From: Coniochaeta sp. PMI_546
Taxonomy: Eukaryota > Ascomycota > Sordariomycetes > Coniochaetales > Coniochaetaceae
NCBI GenBank assembly: GCA_021432605.1
Contig: MU271147.1
Location: forward strand, 1,798,001-1,862,000
Length of the DNA: 64,000 nt
Direction: 5' to 3'
Part shown: piece after piece, positions 34,593 to 46,000 of the stretch
How the letters are laid out: every line of letters begins with the position of its first letter
Position numbering within the stretch: position 1 is the first letter of the stretch
Notes under the pieces: generated by a model
The model's input: only the letters and a program-made list of their open reading frames with translations
What the model was told of the DNA's origin: nothing
The model's database searches: none
Made by a program: the position numbers and the translations under genes

Positions 34593-35485
34593 TTATCCCC
34601 ATGCTCTCTTCGGCCTGCATCTCCTGGACAACATGTGCTGCTTCAGGTTGTCAGATCGGTGGCTCACCAGTCTGTCGCACTTTGGGCAATGCTGTTTCTT
34701 GCCCCTGTGTCTAGAGTTAAAATGCCGTTGGACATCTCGCCTCACTGGCGTGCTATACTCGCAGCTAAGGCAGGTGTATTTGGTCTTGCCGCCGACAACA
34801 ACCACACTGGGATGCCGTTAGCACAAATTATCTGGGTCTGATTGCCTTCTCGGTATGATATGAAGAAAAAAGGGCCAACATACGTCATAAAATCGTAGCC
34901 ACCTCTCGGGGTCAGTGGCTGCGACGATGCCAGTGACTCGTTGGCTGCTGGTCGTGCCCGCGGCGAAAACCCTGGCAAGTACGCTTGGGATGGCAAGTTT
35001 GAATCCTCGGAAATGCAGGCTGAGAAGCCACCTAGATCCAACCTATTTCCAGCCGGTCCGTCGATCGTCACTATGTTCCTCTGTTGATAGCGACAAACGA
35101 TATGATTGCGGAAGGGTGAAAACAGCCATGACTGTAGATCAAGACCGGACTCCACGTCATCACTCGAGGTGACGGCGTTTGTCTGTTCGCTCGTACTTGG
35201 CTGAATGTCACGCTCGTGAGTACCATCGAGGTCTTCCGGCCAGTTTAATCCAAAATCCGAGTTGTGACCAATGCCCAACGTCACATCTACCCCCGAGACG
35301 ACTTCTCCTTCTCCTGCTCCATCCCCCGCGCTCCAGTGGTCGAAGAGTGAAGGATCGAGCTGGTCGAGATGATTGCTTACAAGTCCCAATTCACGATCAT
35401 GACGATACTCTGTCCCTTCACCTTGTTGATCACTGCGCCATTGTCCCGATATTGGTGGTCGAGGGAGGACGGCGAATGTCCTCCC
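34593..35485 (-). CDS. C2H2 zinc-finger protein, copy 2 of a tandem pair (5' exon unresolved)
   Basis: Two joined exons are supported, 35485..34884 and 34806..34593, with a 77-nt intron at 34807..34883 (donor GTATGT, branch TGCTAAC, acceptor CCCAG). They give 271 codons in frame. As in copy 1 there is no in-frame ATG at the 5' end, so a first exon is missing; a GTAAGT donor near 35606 may belong to it. SGQWRSDQ and LFDHWSAGDGAGE align with SRLWSSDQ and LDHWGETGFSGDE of copy 1. The fingers are YTCLSCEYSTPVRRDVQRH and QHCPKCDRLVSHRSDNLKQH, the second again ending in Cys (C2HC). Relative to copy 1 there is a one-base difference beside the hairpin, so the upstream part may be spliced differently or be decaying. 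Confidence 0.72.
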
Positions 35486-35487
35486 TC
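35461..35487. repeat. Hairpin with 10-bp stem at the 5' edge of C2H2 copy 2
   Basis: Same arms (gagggaggac / gtcctccctc) as at 33199-33225, with a 7-base loop ggcgaat. The stem is unchanged while the loop differs in most positions. Confidence 0.9.
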
Positions 35488-36186
35488 AGGAGATGTTTGT
35501 TCACGTCTGCTCTGGAGAGAAGACGTCTTCTGTACCTGGAGGTCGGCTGATACCACCGTCAGTGACTTGAGATATTCAAAGAGGCTGAAGCAACGTGACA
35601 CTTACAGTCGACTTCCCTTGCGGATCCAGCCGCCAGATTAGCTGGCTGTCCTCTTACTGTGAGGAAGGAAAACCAGGAGGGGAAGCCGATGGTGATCCGT
35701 ACCGATTTAAATACGCTTGCGACTACATCACAGCCTCAGGGCTCTGGTATCAGAGCCGGGCACTGAATTGCTCCGATATGCACCGTGGTCCAATGAGATA
35801 CACAGCCACTGGCCTCGGAGCCGATGCACGATGGCCTGGATTCTGATTTGTTGAGCTTTTTGCAGACTGCAGGGCATGGCCTCGAACGACAAGACCCTCC
35901 AATCATGCTGTCTATTTCACAGGCTCATCCATGATTTTTTGCATGTTGTGCGACCACCAGATACCGTAGTCTATCATGTACGAGGTTCGCTAATGAAGAT
36001 GGTGTTGTCAGGTGAGGAGGGAGGTTGTGTAAGTGGCAGCGGCTTAGTCATTCAAAATGACGCGAATCGAAAGTGTGAAATCGCGTCTAAAGCTTTTCTG
36101 CCTTCCTCTGGTTCGAATAAGAAAAAGTCGAAGTGGCCGCCGAAGAAAACATCAGCCGTGTCCAGCAGCCAGACACCCGGCGTACA
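35486..36186. other. Region between C2H2 copy 2 and the Gemin2 gene
   Basis: This holds the upstream region and missing exon of copy 2, and the Gemin2 promoter. It contains the CCAAT-type decamer at 35785-35794. No other gene is seen. Confidence 0.45.
35785..35794 (-). promoter_or_regulatory. CCAAT-type element conserved between the C2H2 paralogues
   Basis: This is the second copy of gtggtccaat, 324 bases from the hairpin start at 35461. Confidence 0.5.
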
Positions 36187-37914
36187 ATGGCCCTCAAGCG
36201 GGACCTCGACTCTCTGGTCTACTCAGACCCAGAAGAGTCTCCTGCGACAGAGTCGAATAAACGACGGAAAAAGCAGACGTCCTACAAGGGCAAGCGACAG
36301 CCTGCAGTCGACCCGACCTACGGCCAGAAATGGGCCTTCCCAGTCACCGAAGGTCTGGGCGCCCCCTCGGACGACGATCTGGAATTCGAAGACCAGACCG
36401 AAGCTCTGGAATATCTCCGCTCTGTGCAGTAAGTAGCCCCCTAATCACACAACATCTCCGCGACTTTCTTGCTAAAACATCCTTTTTTGCTTTCCGTCCA
36501 CAGAGCTGAGTAGCTAATGGTAAGTTTCTACAGACAAGAGACAAGCCGAATCCCCCACGTCGTTGTCGCCCCCAAGGCCGGACCACAACTACCTCCCGGA
36601 TACATTCTTCCCTCGGTAGACGGGACATACGATGACCCGGACCGAAGCATCTACCAGAACGGCCGAGGCGACTCGCGCGGCTACTACCATGACGGCGCCT
36701 ACACTGCTGCCCCAGACTACGCCTCCTCCGACGAAGTCGAAGAGGAAGGCGAGCTGTACGACTACGATGACGAAGAAGCAGATCCCACCGCCAGAAACCA
36801 GGCAGCCCTCTCAGAAGCCTACTTCTCCTCCCTCATAGCTCGCTTCACCGCCCTCCGCTCGCACCTCCACCAACCCCCTCCCCGGAGCGCAATCGACCGC
36901 CTGCCCCCCGACCACGAGACGGAAGTCGGCTCCTTCGCGCCCAGGAAGCCCACCTTCCGCATGTGGACGCACCGCATCCGGTACACCGACCCTTTACCCG
37001 CGCAGGTCGCCTCCATGGACAAGGCGAGCGTGCTGAGGCTCCTGCGCGTCGTGCTGGGGGGTAAGTTCTTCCGCCGCGGGTGCGTGCTGCGCCGGCGCAC
37101 CAGCCAGTGGATCTGGGCGCTGCTGGCCCGGCTGCCCGACCGAGGCGAGCTGGACTCGGACGAGGTCGGGGCCGTGCGCGACCTGGGGAAGAGGGCGGTG
37201 CTGGTCAGTATCAGCCGGGAGCATGTTGTGGCCCTGTGCGAGGTTCTGGGGAGGGACCAGGTGGTGGCGTTTGGGCTGAGTGGTGTGCTGCATGAGATTG
37301 AGGGGCGGACTGAGGAGCGTAGGGTCGACGTGGACGAGGATGCGTCTGAGGAGGTGCATCTGCCGGATGAAAATGGTCGACCTGTGAATGAGGATGAGAT
37401 CATTCTAACGCCAGATCTGGATGATGACATCGAACGTCATGATACACCCCCAGCTCAGCCCAACGGTATCAATGCTGCACAGGTGGAGACCGGTATCGAC
37501 CTGGAAGACGGAGAGGTACCTGAAGAGGCTGAGTCGACGCCAATACCGCAATCTACCAGCGTAGCAACTGATAAACATGACGAGGAAGAAATGGACATCG
37601 AAATGGATATCGAGGAAGGAGAGGTGTCTACAGACCCGTCAACTGACTCGACCAAAGACGCCGCCCTGTCTGCCCTGAAGGCTCGCCTCCTCTCAGACCT
37701 GGACAATGTCGAGACGTGGGAGGAAGCCCCCGCCTCCCCTCCGGCTGCCGCGAAGAAGGCGGTCGAAGATCCCGCCACAGACTTAGCCAACATGCGGGCC
37801 ACTGTTAATATGATCCTCACCGTCGCAGGTGAGTTCTACGGGCAGAGGGACCTCCTTGCGTTTAGGGACCCGTTCGGAGATGTGCCGTTCGAGACGGACA
37901 ATGAAGACGAGTGA
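36187..37914 (+). CDS. GEMIN2: Gemin2/SIP1/Brr1-family snRNP assembly protein
   Basis: Gemin2 (yeast Brr1) binds the Sm ring during spliceosomal snRNP assembly. The model has two exons, 36187..36428 and 36534..37914, with a 105-nt intron (donor GTAAGT, acceptor CTACAG; an alternative CAG lies at about 36503). It gives 540 residues, larger than human Gemin2 because of acidic insertions. The ATG at 36187 reads MALKRDLDSLVYSDP. The exon join gives EALEYLRSVQQETSRIPHVVVAP, the conserved Gemin2 N-terminal helix region. MDKASVLRLLRVVLGGKFF, SQWIWALLARLPDRGELD and the final TVNMILTVAGEFYGQRDLLAF match the helical C-terminal domain. The insert at about 370-470 is rich in Asp and Glu. Confidence 0.88.
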
Positions 37915-38523
37915 AGTGTTGGGTAAGAATTCGGGTGAGTACCTGTCGCGGACTTTGTCTCTACAAATCGTGTGCTATCGTCACCATTTGTTGTTGCTGC
38001 GAAACGGGCAGATGGCAGTCACAAGTAAGCTAGCTGGACAGACACTACGCAGTGTTTGTATTTGTGTCCACATTACTATAAATTGATACCCCTAACCGAG
38101 AACCATCTATGAGTGATGCCTGTTCTGCAAGTTCCAAGTTCCCTAGACCATGCCTCAATTGATCTCCTAACAAGTCTTTCGGTCTTCCCAGTGATGGTAC
38201 AGCACGAAGGTATCCATCGCACCATGTATGTAACTCCTAAACGCCACGCTAACGTTGCGGCCCTAATCAACAAACACAAGAAAGTGTAGTGCCTTGATAC
38301 AGGCGTGTCCAACACCGACAATGGCTTCCATGTAAGCTCTACTTTCTCAGCAGAACAAACTGCGATGTCAGCTATCCAACCATAACCTGAAATGTCCTCA
38401 GAGGCCGGTATGCCACACCTCAGCCTCTCAGAGCGTATATCGTAGCCAATCCACGACAATACACCGATATATTAAGCATCCCATACACCATTGCCATGAA
38501 AATCTCGAGGCTGGGACCTGTCT
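37915..38523. other. Intergenic, no gene seen
   Basis: This is the convergent spacer between the Gemin2 gene and the ribonucleotide reductase inhibitor gene; only short frames. Confidence 0.5.
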
Positions 38524-39417
38524 TCACTCATCCTCAACCTCCATATAATCCAAAAACTCCGCCTCTTCAAAATCATCCGCATCCCCGGCTCCAGCGGCCC
38601 TGTTCTCCTGCCCCAGGTCCCGCAACTGCACCGCGCCAACATCCCGCGCGGCGGCCGCTTTCCGCACACTCCTGGGCACGGCCATGACCCGCGCGTTCCT
38701 CTCCCAGCCCGCGGGCCGCAGAGAGTGCGGACTGACCTCGCCGTCGAGGAACTCGCGGCGCTGCCGCCAGATTATGGGGTCGTGGGTATCTGGTACCGGT
38801 AAGGTCGCGGCATCCTCTGCGTAGGTGCGTTTCCTGTGGTTTCTGCCGAGGGAGGGTGGCTGGGGTGGGAAGGATGATGGGTCGGATGCTGCGGAGGTGA
38901 TGGAGTCCTGGCTGCTTGTTAGGCCGGGGAGGTCGTCCAGCTCCGGGACGGGGGGGACTGATGTTGCTGGTCTGTCTAGTGCGAGGGGTGTGAAGAACGC
39001 TGTGGGGATGGGCGGGGTGTCTGGTTGCACCGCCAGACCGCCGACTTTGTTGATGCCGCAGAAGGGCAGGAGTTCTCGTCGTGAGGCGGCGGGGCTATCT
39101 GTTGCTGGGCTGGAAGAGAGGTGGAAGCTATCTGAGGATGACTGATTGGACGGTGCTGAGGAGTCGGCCCAGAGCGAGAAGGTACCGTACTTATGGCCTG
39201 TCTTGTAGCCTTCTGGTACACTCTTTCGAACGCGCATGCCTACGCTCAGGAGATTGGCCTGCACCGAGCCCGGGAGAGGCGGGGATAGAGGCCCTGAAGC
39301 GAGGTCGGCTTGGCTGGTGGTGCCGCCTGGCGATGGCTTGAAGAAGTCCTTGATCTGGCGCTGGGCCGGGTCGCTGGCTGCGCCGGCAAATTGCCGCTTT
39401 GTCCGAGGATTCGACAT
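38524..39417 (-). CDS. Spd1-like ribonucleotide reductase inhibitor with PIP box
   Basis: This is a single exon of 297 residues, starting at the ATG at 39417 (MSNPRTKRQFAGAASDP); the frame upstream has no ATG. SVGMRVRKSVPEGYKTGHKY is the hallmark of the Spd1/Dif1/Sml1-related RNR-inhibitor family (Pfam RNR_inhib), small disordered proteins that restrain ribonucleotide reductase and control dNTP supply. Near residue 20 is QRQIKDFF, a canonical PCNA-interacting motif (Q-x-x-I-x-x-F-F). In fission yeast Spd1 is destroyed on PCNA by CRL4-Cdt2, so the same control is plausible here. The C-terminus is acidic (DDFEEAEFLDYMEVEDE). The rest is Ser/Pro-rich and disordered. It is longer than yeast relatives. 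Confidence 0.85.
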   Translation of the reverse strand: MSNPRTKRQFAGAASDPAQRQIKDFFKPSPGGTTSQADLASGPLSPPLPGSVQANLLSVGMRVRKSVPEGYKTGHKYGTFSLWADSSAPSNQSSSDSFHLSSSPATDSPAASRRELLPFCGINKVGGLAVQPDTPPIPTAFFTPLALDRPATSVPPVPELDDLPGLTSSQDSITSAASDPSSFPPQPPSLGRNHRKRTYAEDAATLPVPDTHDPIIWRQRREFLDGEVSPHSLRPAGWERNARVMAVPRSVRKAAAARDVGAVQLRDLGQENRAAGAGDADDFEEAEFLDYMEVEDE

Positions 39418-41166
39418 TATATCTTGGGTCTGTTCTGTCTCGTGATAGTTTCCTAGTGTCGATAGACCAGAGACCACCCGGTGGTCTCTGCACAACGGAG
39501 CGATGCTGAGAGTGCTGCAACCGAGGCCGGTGGCTTGCAGCGAAGCGAGGGTATTTCAATCAATGCGAGCAGAGGGACGATGCGTCAGCTTCGACTGTTT
39601 CGCAATTCGGCGGAAATGAATGATGGTCGATGGGCGCAATGACGACGGTGCATGGAGGAAGCGGGGAGGCCGGATGTCATCAAACTGGAATGTTGAGGAA
39701 ATTCCAAAGGTTGGGCTGAATTCCTGGGCAGGTTGATACGACGACCGGAAACAGGAATGTGGGGTCAGTGAGACGCGTCCATTAGCGTGTAGAGACGCGT
39801 TAAGTGCTTTTTTCTTCCTACTCTCGAGCCCACTATCACACGACCCACTCTGAACGTCCACCTGGTGTTTGAGTGACATCGTACTCTACCAGAGTAAGGC
39901 GTCACAGAGGTGGTGTATCCCCTAAATATCAGCATCAACATGTACCAGTTATAGCCAACATATTGGACCATGTTCATGTGGGTGCAAGGTGTGAGAAGAC
40001 ATTGCTTAGGGTGAAATCTCGGAGGATTAATGACCATTGTGTTCTTAACTACGAATCCTCGAAGACGATGATAGCTCCGAGTCTGGAAATCTATCTCATA
40101 TCTATCGCTGTCCGGCGCATAAAATGGTAGCAGAGATCATGGACCAAGACAGTGGCTCCGCATTACTACTAGTATAAGACCTTTATTCTATTGACTGCTC
40201 GACGCCGATATTTCCAAGTCCATGATATAAGTTTCCCGCCCACTGGGCGTCCCTATGGTCAAGGGTTCTCAGCATATCGGTTCACTGTACTGGCAATGTA
40301 ATGTTTTACACCCTGTCGAGAAGGCCAAGTGCGCACAAGACTTCACGTACGAAAATGAGGTCCAGAAGACTAATAGATAGTATCGAGATGCCGTACATCC
40401 CATGAACATCGAACTATCTTCGCCACAGCCATGTGAAGCGGGTGACATAGAAAGGATTAGTGCATACTAAGGCGTACCACGAACACCCTACGATTGCAGT
40501 ATAGTGTAGACTGGGCTGTGGATGGCACGGGGTCATGGCAAAGTTTGGTTAATGTAAGGAGTTATGTTGCAGGCTTGGTGACTATCAACCTAATGTCTTT
40601 CAGAGTCATGATTATAGATACAGGGTCGGGACAATTACTGAAATCTAAAGGCTGGCTGGCAATGGCTCTGGCAGGAATTTTGAAGGAATGGACAGCACGA
40701 TAGCAAAGCAACGGTACAGAAGCTCGCCAGAGTGTTGGATGTCGTGAATTCGGCTGCTGCGAGCTACTGATGCCTGGCAACACCAAGCGAACCCTGTCTA
40801 ATGCTCATGTCATGTAATGCATTTCGCATTGCCAGCTATCCCTAACCACCCATCCATGCAGTAGAAAACCTGCCTTGTACACAACACAGAGACGTCACGC
40901 ACACAAGCTGGCCGAAACCGCAGACTCGAGAGAAAAAGGTTGATGATGCATGATATCCGGACCCCAAACGCCCCCCTTTTTGTTGTCTTGTGCGAGGTGG
41001 TTGATTTTTTGGTGGCTCCATCTTCTATCCGCACTGGTCTTTGAATCGAGAATCGTTCCTATACCTCCGACTCGCAAAAAAAGCCTTGCAGATATCCGAG
41101 ATGTGTTCCCCCCATTACCAGTTCATGATGCTGAAGAAAACGAAAGCAGCGCGAAACCAAGCACAT
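39418..41166. other. Intergenic, no gene seen
   Basis: This is 1.75 kb between the RNR inhibitor start and the RPS27 stop. Frames are short and A+T content is visibly higher than in the genes. The segment next to 39417 is the inhibitor promoter. Confidence 0.5.
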
Positions 41167-41740
41167 CTACTTTCTCCGGAAAGAGCAGCCCTCGGTGAGC
41201 CGTGCCTTGCCGCCGGTGGGCTGGCACAGGACGGTGGTGCATCCTTGGCAGATGACAACGGTCTGGGCGTGGGAGAAGACGGTGGTGATGGTGAAGCAGC
41301 CGGGGCACTTGACGTCCATGAAGAACGAGCGGGGGGCGGGCACAAGAGCCTATAACCATGTCCATGTCAGTTCTGCCGATGTACACAGCTTTTCTATAGA
41401 ACTCGGGGGTCAGGTGCGTACCTTGAGCTTGTGCTTGCGAGCCTCGGAGGCCGGGCTGGGGTTGAGGAGATCGACAGCGAGAACCTGTTTGTGATAGCGT
41501 GTCAGTAAAGGTTTCCATCAAAGCGTGCGCAATCCGTGTGAACTCCATCGATGCTTTCGCCGGTCTCTTTGGGTCCGTCCCTGGCGTCAATGCCCAAAGC
41601 AACCATCATATCGGGTTTTGCGCACGAGGGTCGACAGGTTCGAGTTCATGACTTCAGGTGGCGGTGCCGCTTTTCGCTGTTGCCCATCGTGACCAACCAA
41701 AACCCATCGCGCAGCATCGAAAATGAACATCTCTTACCAT
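41167..41740 (-). CDS. RPS27: 40S ribosomal protein eS27
   Basis: This is a structural zinc protein of the small ribosomal subunit. The model has three coding exons: 41740..41738, 41484..41422 and 41349..41167. The introns are 41485..41737 (donor GTAAGA) and 41350..41421 (donor GTACGC, acceptor TATAG). The first coding exon is only the ATG codon. The product is 82 residues, exactly the family length: [20 protein letters not shown], then [20 protein letters not shown] with the zinc-binding CPGC and CQGC pairs, and the invariant end [12 protein letters not shown]. An intron directly after or near the start codon is common in fungal ribosomal protein genes. It is divergent from PLP2 across 460 bp. 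Confidence 0.96.
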
Positions 41741-42200
41741 CTTGACTGATTTCTGACTTCGAGATTGAGATTCGGGGTGCGAAGCAATACGTTGACTGAT
41801 GGAAATCTGGAGGCTGTTGAAGGGCAGATTTGATTGCTTGCCGGTGGCTCGAGAGAGGAGAAGAGACCGAAAAAGTTCGACTGCAAAATTCGCCTGTGAG
41901 GAATTAGGGCTCACCCACTTTTTGAGGAGTCTCATATTCTGGGCCAATGAGCGTTCGCAACTGCAATGATGCATGTCACGCCGCCGCACGGGCCAAGATT
42001 GCGCCGGAATTTGCCGTGCTTTGCAGCTTACAATGTGGGGTAGCTAGAGCTTTGGGGGAGTTTAGGCAGCTCTCCCCTCCAGCTTCACCTGATGGTGGGG
42101 TTTGGTTATTCAACAGTCACAGTTACCCTTACACAGTATTCTTATACTTTGAGTGACTTGGTCAAAGGAAACTACCATTGCCATTGACTCAGCGGTAACA
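41741..42200. promoter_or_regulatory. Shared upstream region of RPS27 and PLP2
   Basis: This is the 460 bp between divergent start codons, with pyrimidine runs near 42060-42090. It joins a ribosomal protein gene and a folding-factor gene head to head. Confidence 0.5.
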
Positions 42201-43027
42201 ATGGCGGCACCAGCAGAGCAGCGCATAGCTGTTCCTATAGATGACCCAAACGCGGATACAGAATGGTATGTCATTTTCCTCCCTCAGTGCAGGTACGTCC
42301 GCTAAAGGTTTCTAGGAACGATATCCTGAGAAAGCATGGAGTGATTCCCGAGAAACCCCCAAGCCCGACCCCGATGATCGAAGAAGCTATCCTCGAGGGC
42401 CGCCGGTTAGCACACGAGAACAGACTCGAAGGCAAAGACCTCGACGACCTGGACGAACTGGAGGACGAGGAGGACGAGGAGTTCCTGGAGCAGTACCGCC
42501 AGCGACGCATGCAGGAGATTGCCTCGTTGCAGAAGAAATCCCTCCACGGAACCGTATACCCCATCTCGAAACCAGATTACTCCCGCGAAGTTACAGACGC
42601 ATCTCAGGACGGCCCGGTACTCGTCAACCTCACAGCAACAGCAGGGAATGTCGAGTCGAGGGTCCTGTCGGCATTATGGCAACAAGCTGCCAGGGAATAC
42701 GGCGAGGTCAAGTTCTGTGAGATAAGGGGCGCCCAGGCTATCGAGGGATATCCGGACATCAACTGTCCCACGATCTTGGTCTATGACAAGAAACAGATTG
42801 TGAAGCAGATTGTGACATTGATGACGGTCGGAGGCGTCAAGATGGGCATGCTTGACCTGGACAAGATTCTGGTCGAAGTTGGTGCCGTCCGAGACAACGA
42901 CATGAGGGTTATCAAGCGACGGAGAGCTGCCGAAGATGCCGAGGAGGAGAGGCACATGCACAAGGGGATCAGGAGTACCTCGGATCGTCTCAAGGACGAT
43001 GATGACGATGACGACGAGTGGGACTGA
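42201..43027 (+). CDS. PLP2: Phosducin-like protein, Plp2/PDCL3 type
   Basis: This is a thioredoxin-fold co-chaperone that works with the CCT/TRiC chaperonin on actin, tubulin and cell-cycle proteins. The model has two exons, 42201..42265 and 42316..43027, with a 50-nt intron (donor GTATGT, acceptor TCTAG). It gives 258 residues. The join produces DTEWNDILRKHGVIPEKP, the signature N-terminus of the Plp2 subfamily. An acidic helix (DLDELEDEEDEEFLEQY) follows, then the thioredoxin-like domain (PVLVNLTATAGNVESRVLSA, KFCEIRGAQAIEGYPDINCPTI) and the ending MHKGIRSTSDRL plus an Asp run. The active-site CxxC of thioredoxin is absent, as in phosducins. Confidence 0.92.
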
Positions 43028-46000
43028 GGTAGTGTCGGAGAGAAGTGCTGCTTAGAGCCTGCTTCGCGGGGCAGATGCGGATATTACCTTGAGCATACTT
43101 AGACCAGCCATCCAGGCTTCTTAGACGAGCAAGGCTGCAGGCATGCAGATCTCCATGCAGACCGGCTGCGGACGGCAGGACTCCTATGGTTCTGCCATGG
43201 TTGGTGGCTTGACCCTCACCGAGGCCGCTCCAGCAGGCGCAAGGCATATTGCACATTGCAGGTTTCGGGGGGGGATCTGAGCTGAGCGAGCCGCCAGAGC
43301 TGCAGGAAAGCAGCACAGCTCCTCCTAGGTGATGTTACGACCCGCGTTCAGGCGCTGCACGTGTTCTATGATAGTGCACGTTGTTTCCATGGCAGCCCCC
43401 AGAATTAGTTGAACTCTGATTTGCTGCGGTAAGCTCAAGCTCGTGTAGGATGGTGTGGTAAGGATCGAGTACACACAAGTCGTATCATAGGCGAGAAGTC
43501 ATCACATTATCACGCCGCATACATGCCATTTACGAGTGACATCACCCTGTGCTCACGCGTTACACGCGACTGGGCACTGGCGCCGGCGCCGAGGAAGATG
43601 AGGTCCAAGAGACGAGGCATAGTTCTCGTTATATTCGTCTTATAGCCGATCTCTCGGTAAAAGTAATGTTCACTGGGCGACGAGGAAAGGCAACCCGGAA
43701 CGACCCATAAAAGGGCTTTTCTAATGGCCCGTTGGGCCGAACACCGTCGTCGGAAGATATCTTTTACCGGTCGAGCTGTTGGGTTTCACACATGCAATTC
43801 GACTTGGGTTGCCCCCACGACGCATCAATTTGAACGGATAGGTCTGGTTGTGCAGTGTATATAGATCCATCACTCCACCGGGGACTCCCCACCAGTTTTA
43901 AACACTTTTGCGACACACCGAGGACGCGCGCCCTCTACCTATCCCGCAGCATGAGACTCCCCTCCTCATCTATGACACACATGAATCTAGCTCGACCAAT
44001 GTGTGTTCCCGACGCCGACTTGATGCGATAAGACTTCTGTTGCCTGATCAACCTGCCTTAGAGGGTGGTGTGGTGAAAGTTTCTTGCATTCGTTCCCGCT
44101 GATTCAAAAATTTCGGTGCGAGGATGCAGTGTTGTGTATGGCAAGAAGTACATGGTGTCGACCGGATAAAAGCACTCTAAACTGGAAGCCTACCTGTTCG
44201 CCGAGAGATTTCATCCGGCAATGGGTAGCAGCTATTCCCGGGCGGACAGGGTCCGTTGGCGCCTTGTTACGGATCTGATTCTCTAACCTATGCCATACGC
44301 GAGGCTCTGGGTGTCTCGTTGTGGGAGTCTTTGGTGTAACACATGAGGATGGGCGGATTTACTGTCATTCGGGCAAAGAACATAATGTATGACGCCCGCA
44401 ATGTGCGCCATAGTCTCGGAATCAGACGGTTGGTGTCACCTGCGCCAGTCTGTTGATTGGCACTAAGGCTATCGTACAAGATGAACAGAACTCCGGAGCT
44501 GCTGAGCTGACCCGATTTGAGGGATGGTCCGGGTCCGACCTCACACTACATAGTACATGGGCAACAGAGTGGCATTTCTTGGAACAGATCGAGCAATGTC
44601 TGCACGTCACAATAAGACACTGCATCCGTCGCCTTGGGAATCAACTTCGCTACCACAGCAAGCGTACAGCAATCCGCTGGACAACGAAGCCCCAAACAAC
44701 TTCTGGGGCCGTTCAACACCGTTGGGCAGCAACCGCTATTGTCATATGTGACCAGAGGCCATGATTCAGTAGTATAGCCGCTCTGCTAATATGGGAGCCA
44801 TGCAGGTAAGTGCCTTGAGCAGAGCACAGTTGTTTCGGTGCCGATTGGCCAATGGCTCGTAGGCCCGGACGTTTGAACGTGAATCGATCTGTTGCTTCCC
44901 GAAGATTGGAAGAAGAAAGTGAGGCTGACAAGAGGGCGCCATCACCGGTAAAGAAGGAGTGCTTTGGTAAAGTGGCTGCTCCTACGGTCCCGAAATGCGT
45001 ACTGTGTCACTGGGGGTATGGTTCAGGGACGAACACATCACAAATAAGGCTTGATGTATTGGTCACCAAAAAGCCCTTACCCAGCGTTGTCCAACGCAAG
45101 CCGCACCATTTCACACTGTGATAAGTCATAGTTGCAAAGTAGCACAATCTGTAAGACACGGCAGATCTCTCGTTGCGATCCATTCCGATCTGCCCTCCGT
45201 TAATACAAGACATATACTATAGTAGTCGAGTATCGTCCGTATGTGTGTGACCGACATCTCCCGCCCGATGTGGTGACAGCAATGTGAGATAGCAGGCTAC
45301 TGGACAAGCTTAAGCGAAGTCATTGCAGCATATGGTCAAATTCGAGCCACGGCGCTGGCGATGTGGCTGGTGGAAGTAGGCCAAAAGGTCAAACGACATA
45401 TGCTGGTTTCACGCTCCTAGCATGTGAAGCGTCGAAAGATAACTGTTCATTTTGACAGCCCTTTTCTGATCACCAGCTGTGACTGGTCATCAGAGTTCGC
45501 AGTTTGTCGATGTTATGTGTTGACAAGGCCAAGCAATGTTGGGCTGCGGAAGATTGCGTCGCCTTCCTGCCTACATTCCATCGATCCTCATCTCAAGGCA
45601 ACGCCACGCTGGCAACGGAAAGGGGGCGAAAATGACGGGTCCCTGGGCTCCAGCTCGTCGTCAGGCCTCACTAAAGGCGTTCAACATCGTCAGCTTTCCC
45701 AGCGTCAAGAGTCACAGTGCCGTGCTGATTGGCAACCAAGCCTCACCCAACTTGTCTGCAATCTTGTGCAGAAGTCTCAGCAAGCCAATATCAGCAAATC
45801 ATTTCGAGCCCAAGTCACAAGGTGCCCTGTTGTTTGACGGCCGGGCGCCACAACCCGGTCAAACTGGACAACATTGGGCCAAACCTGGAAATGTCGCCGT
45901 CCACCGGACGATACTGAGACAAGAGACCAGTCATGTGTCTCGGTGGAGATGGCGGTGTGAGAGGATACCCTGTCTTGAAGAGCGACTAATTCGCCTGAAA

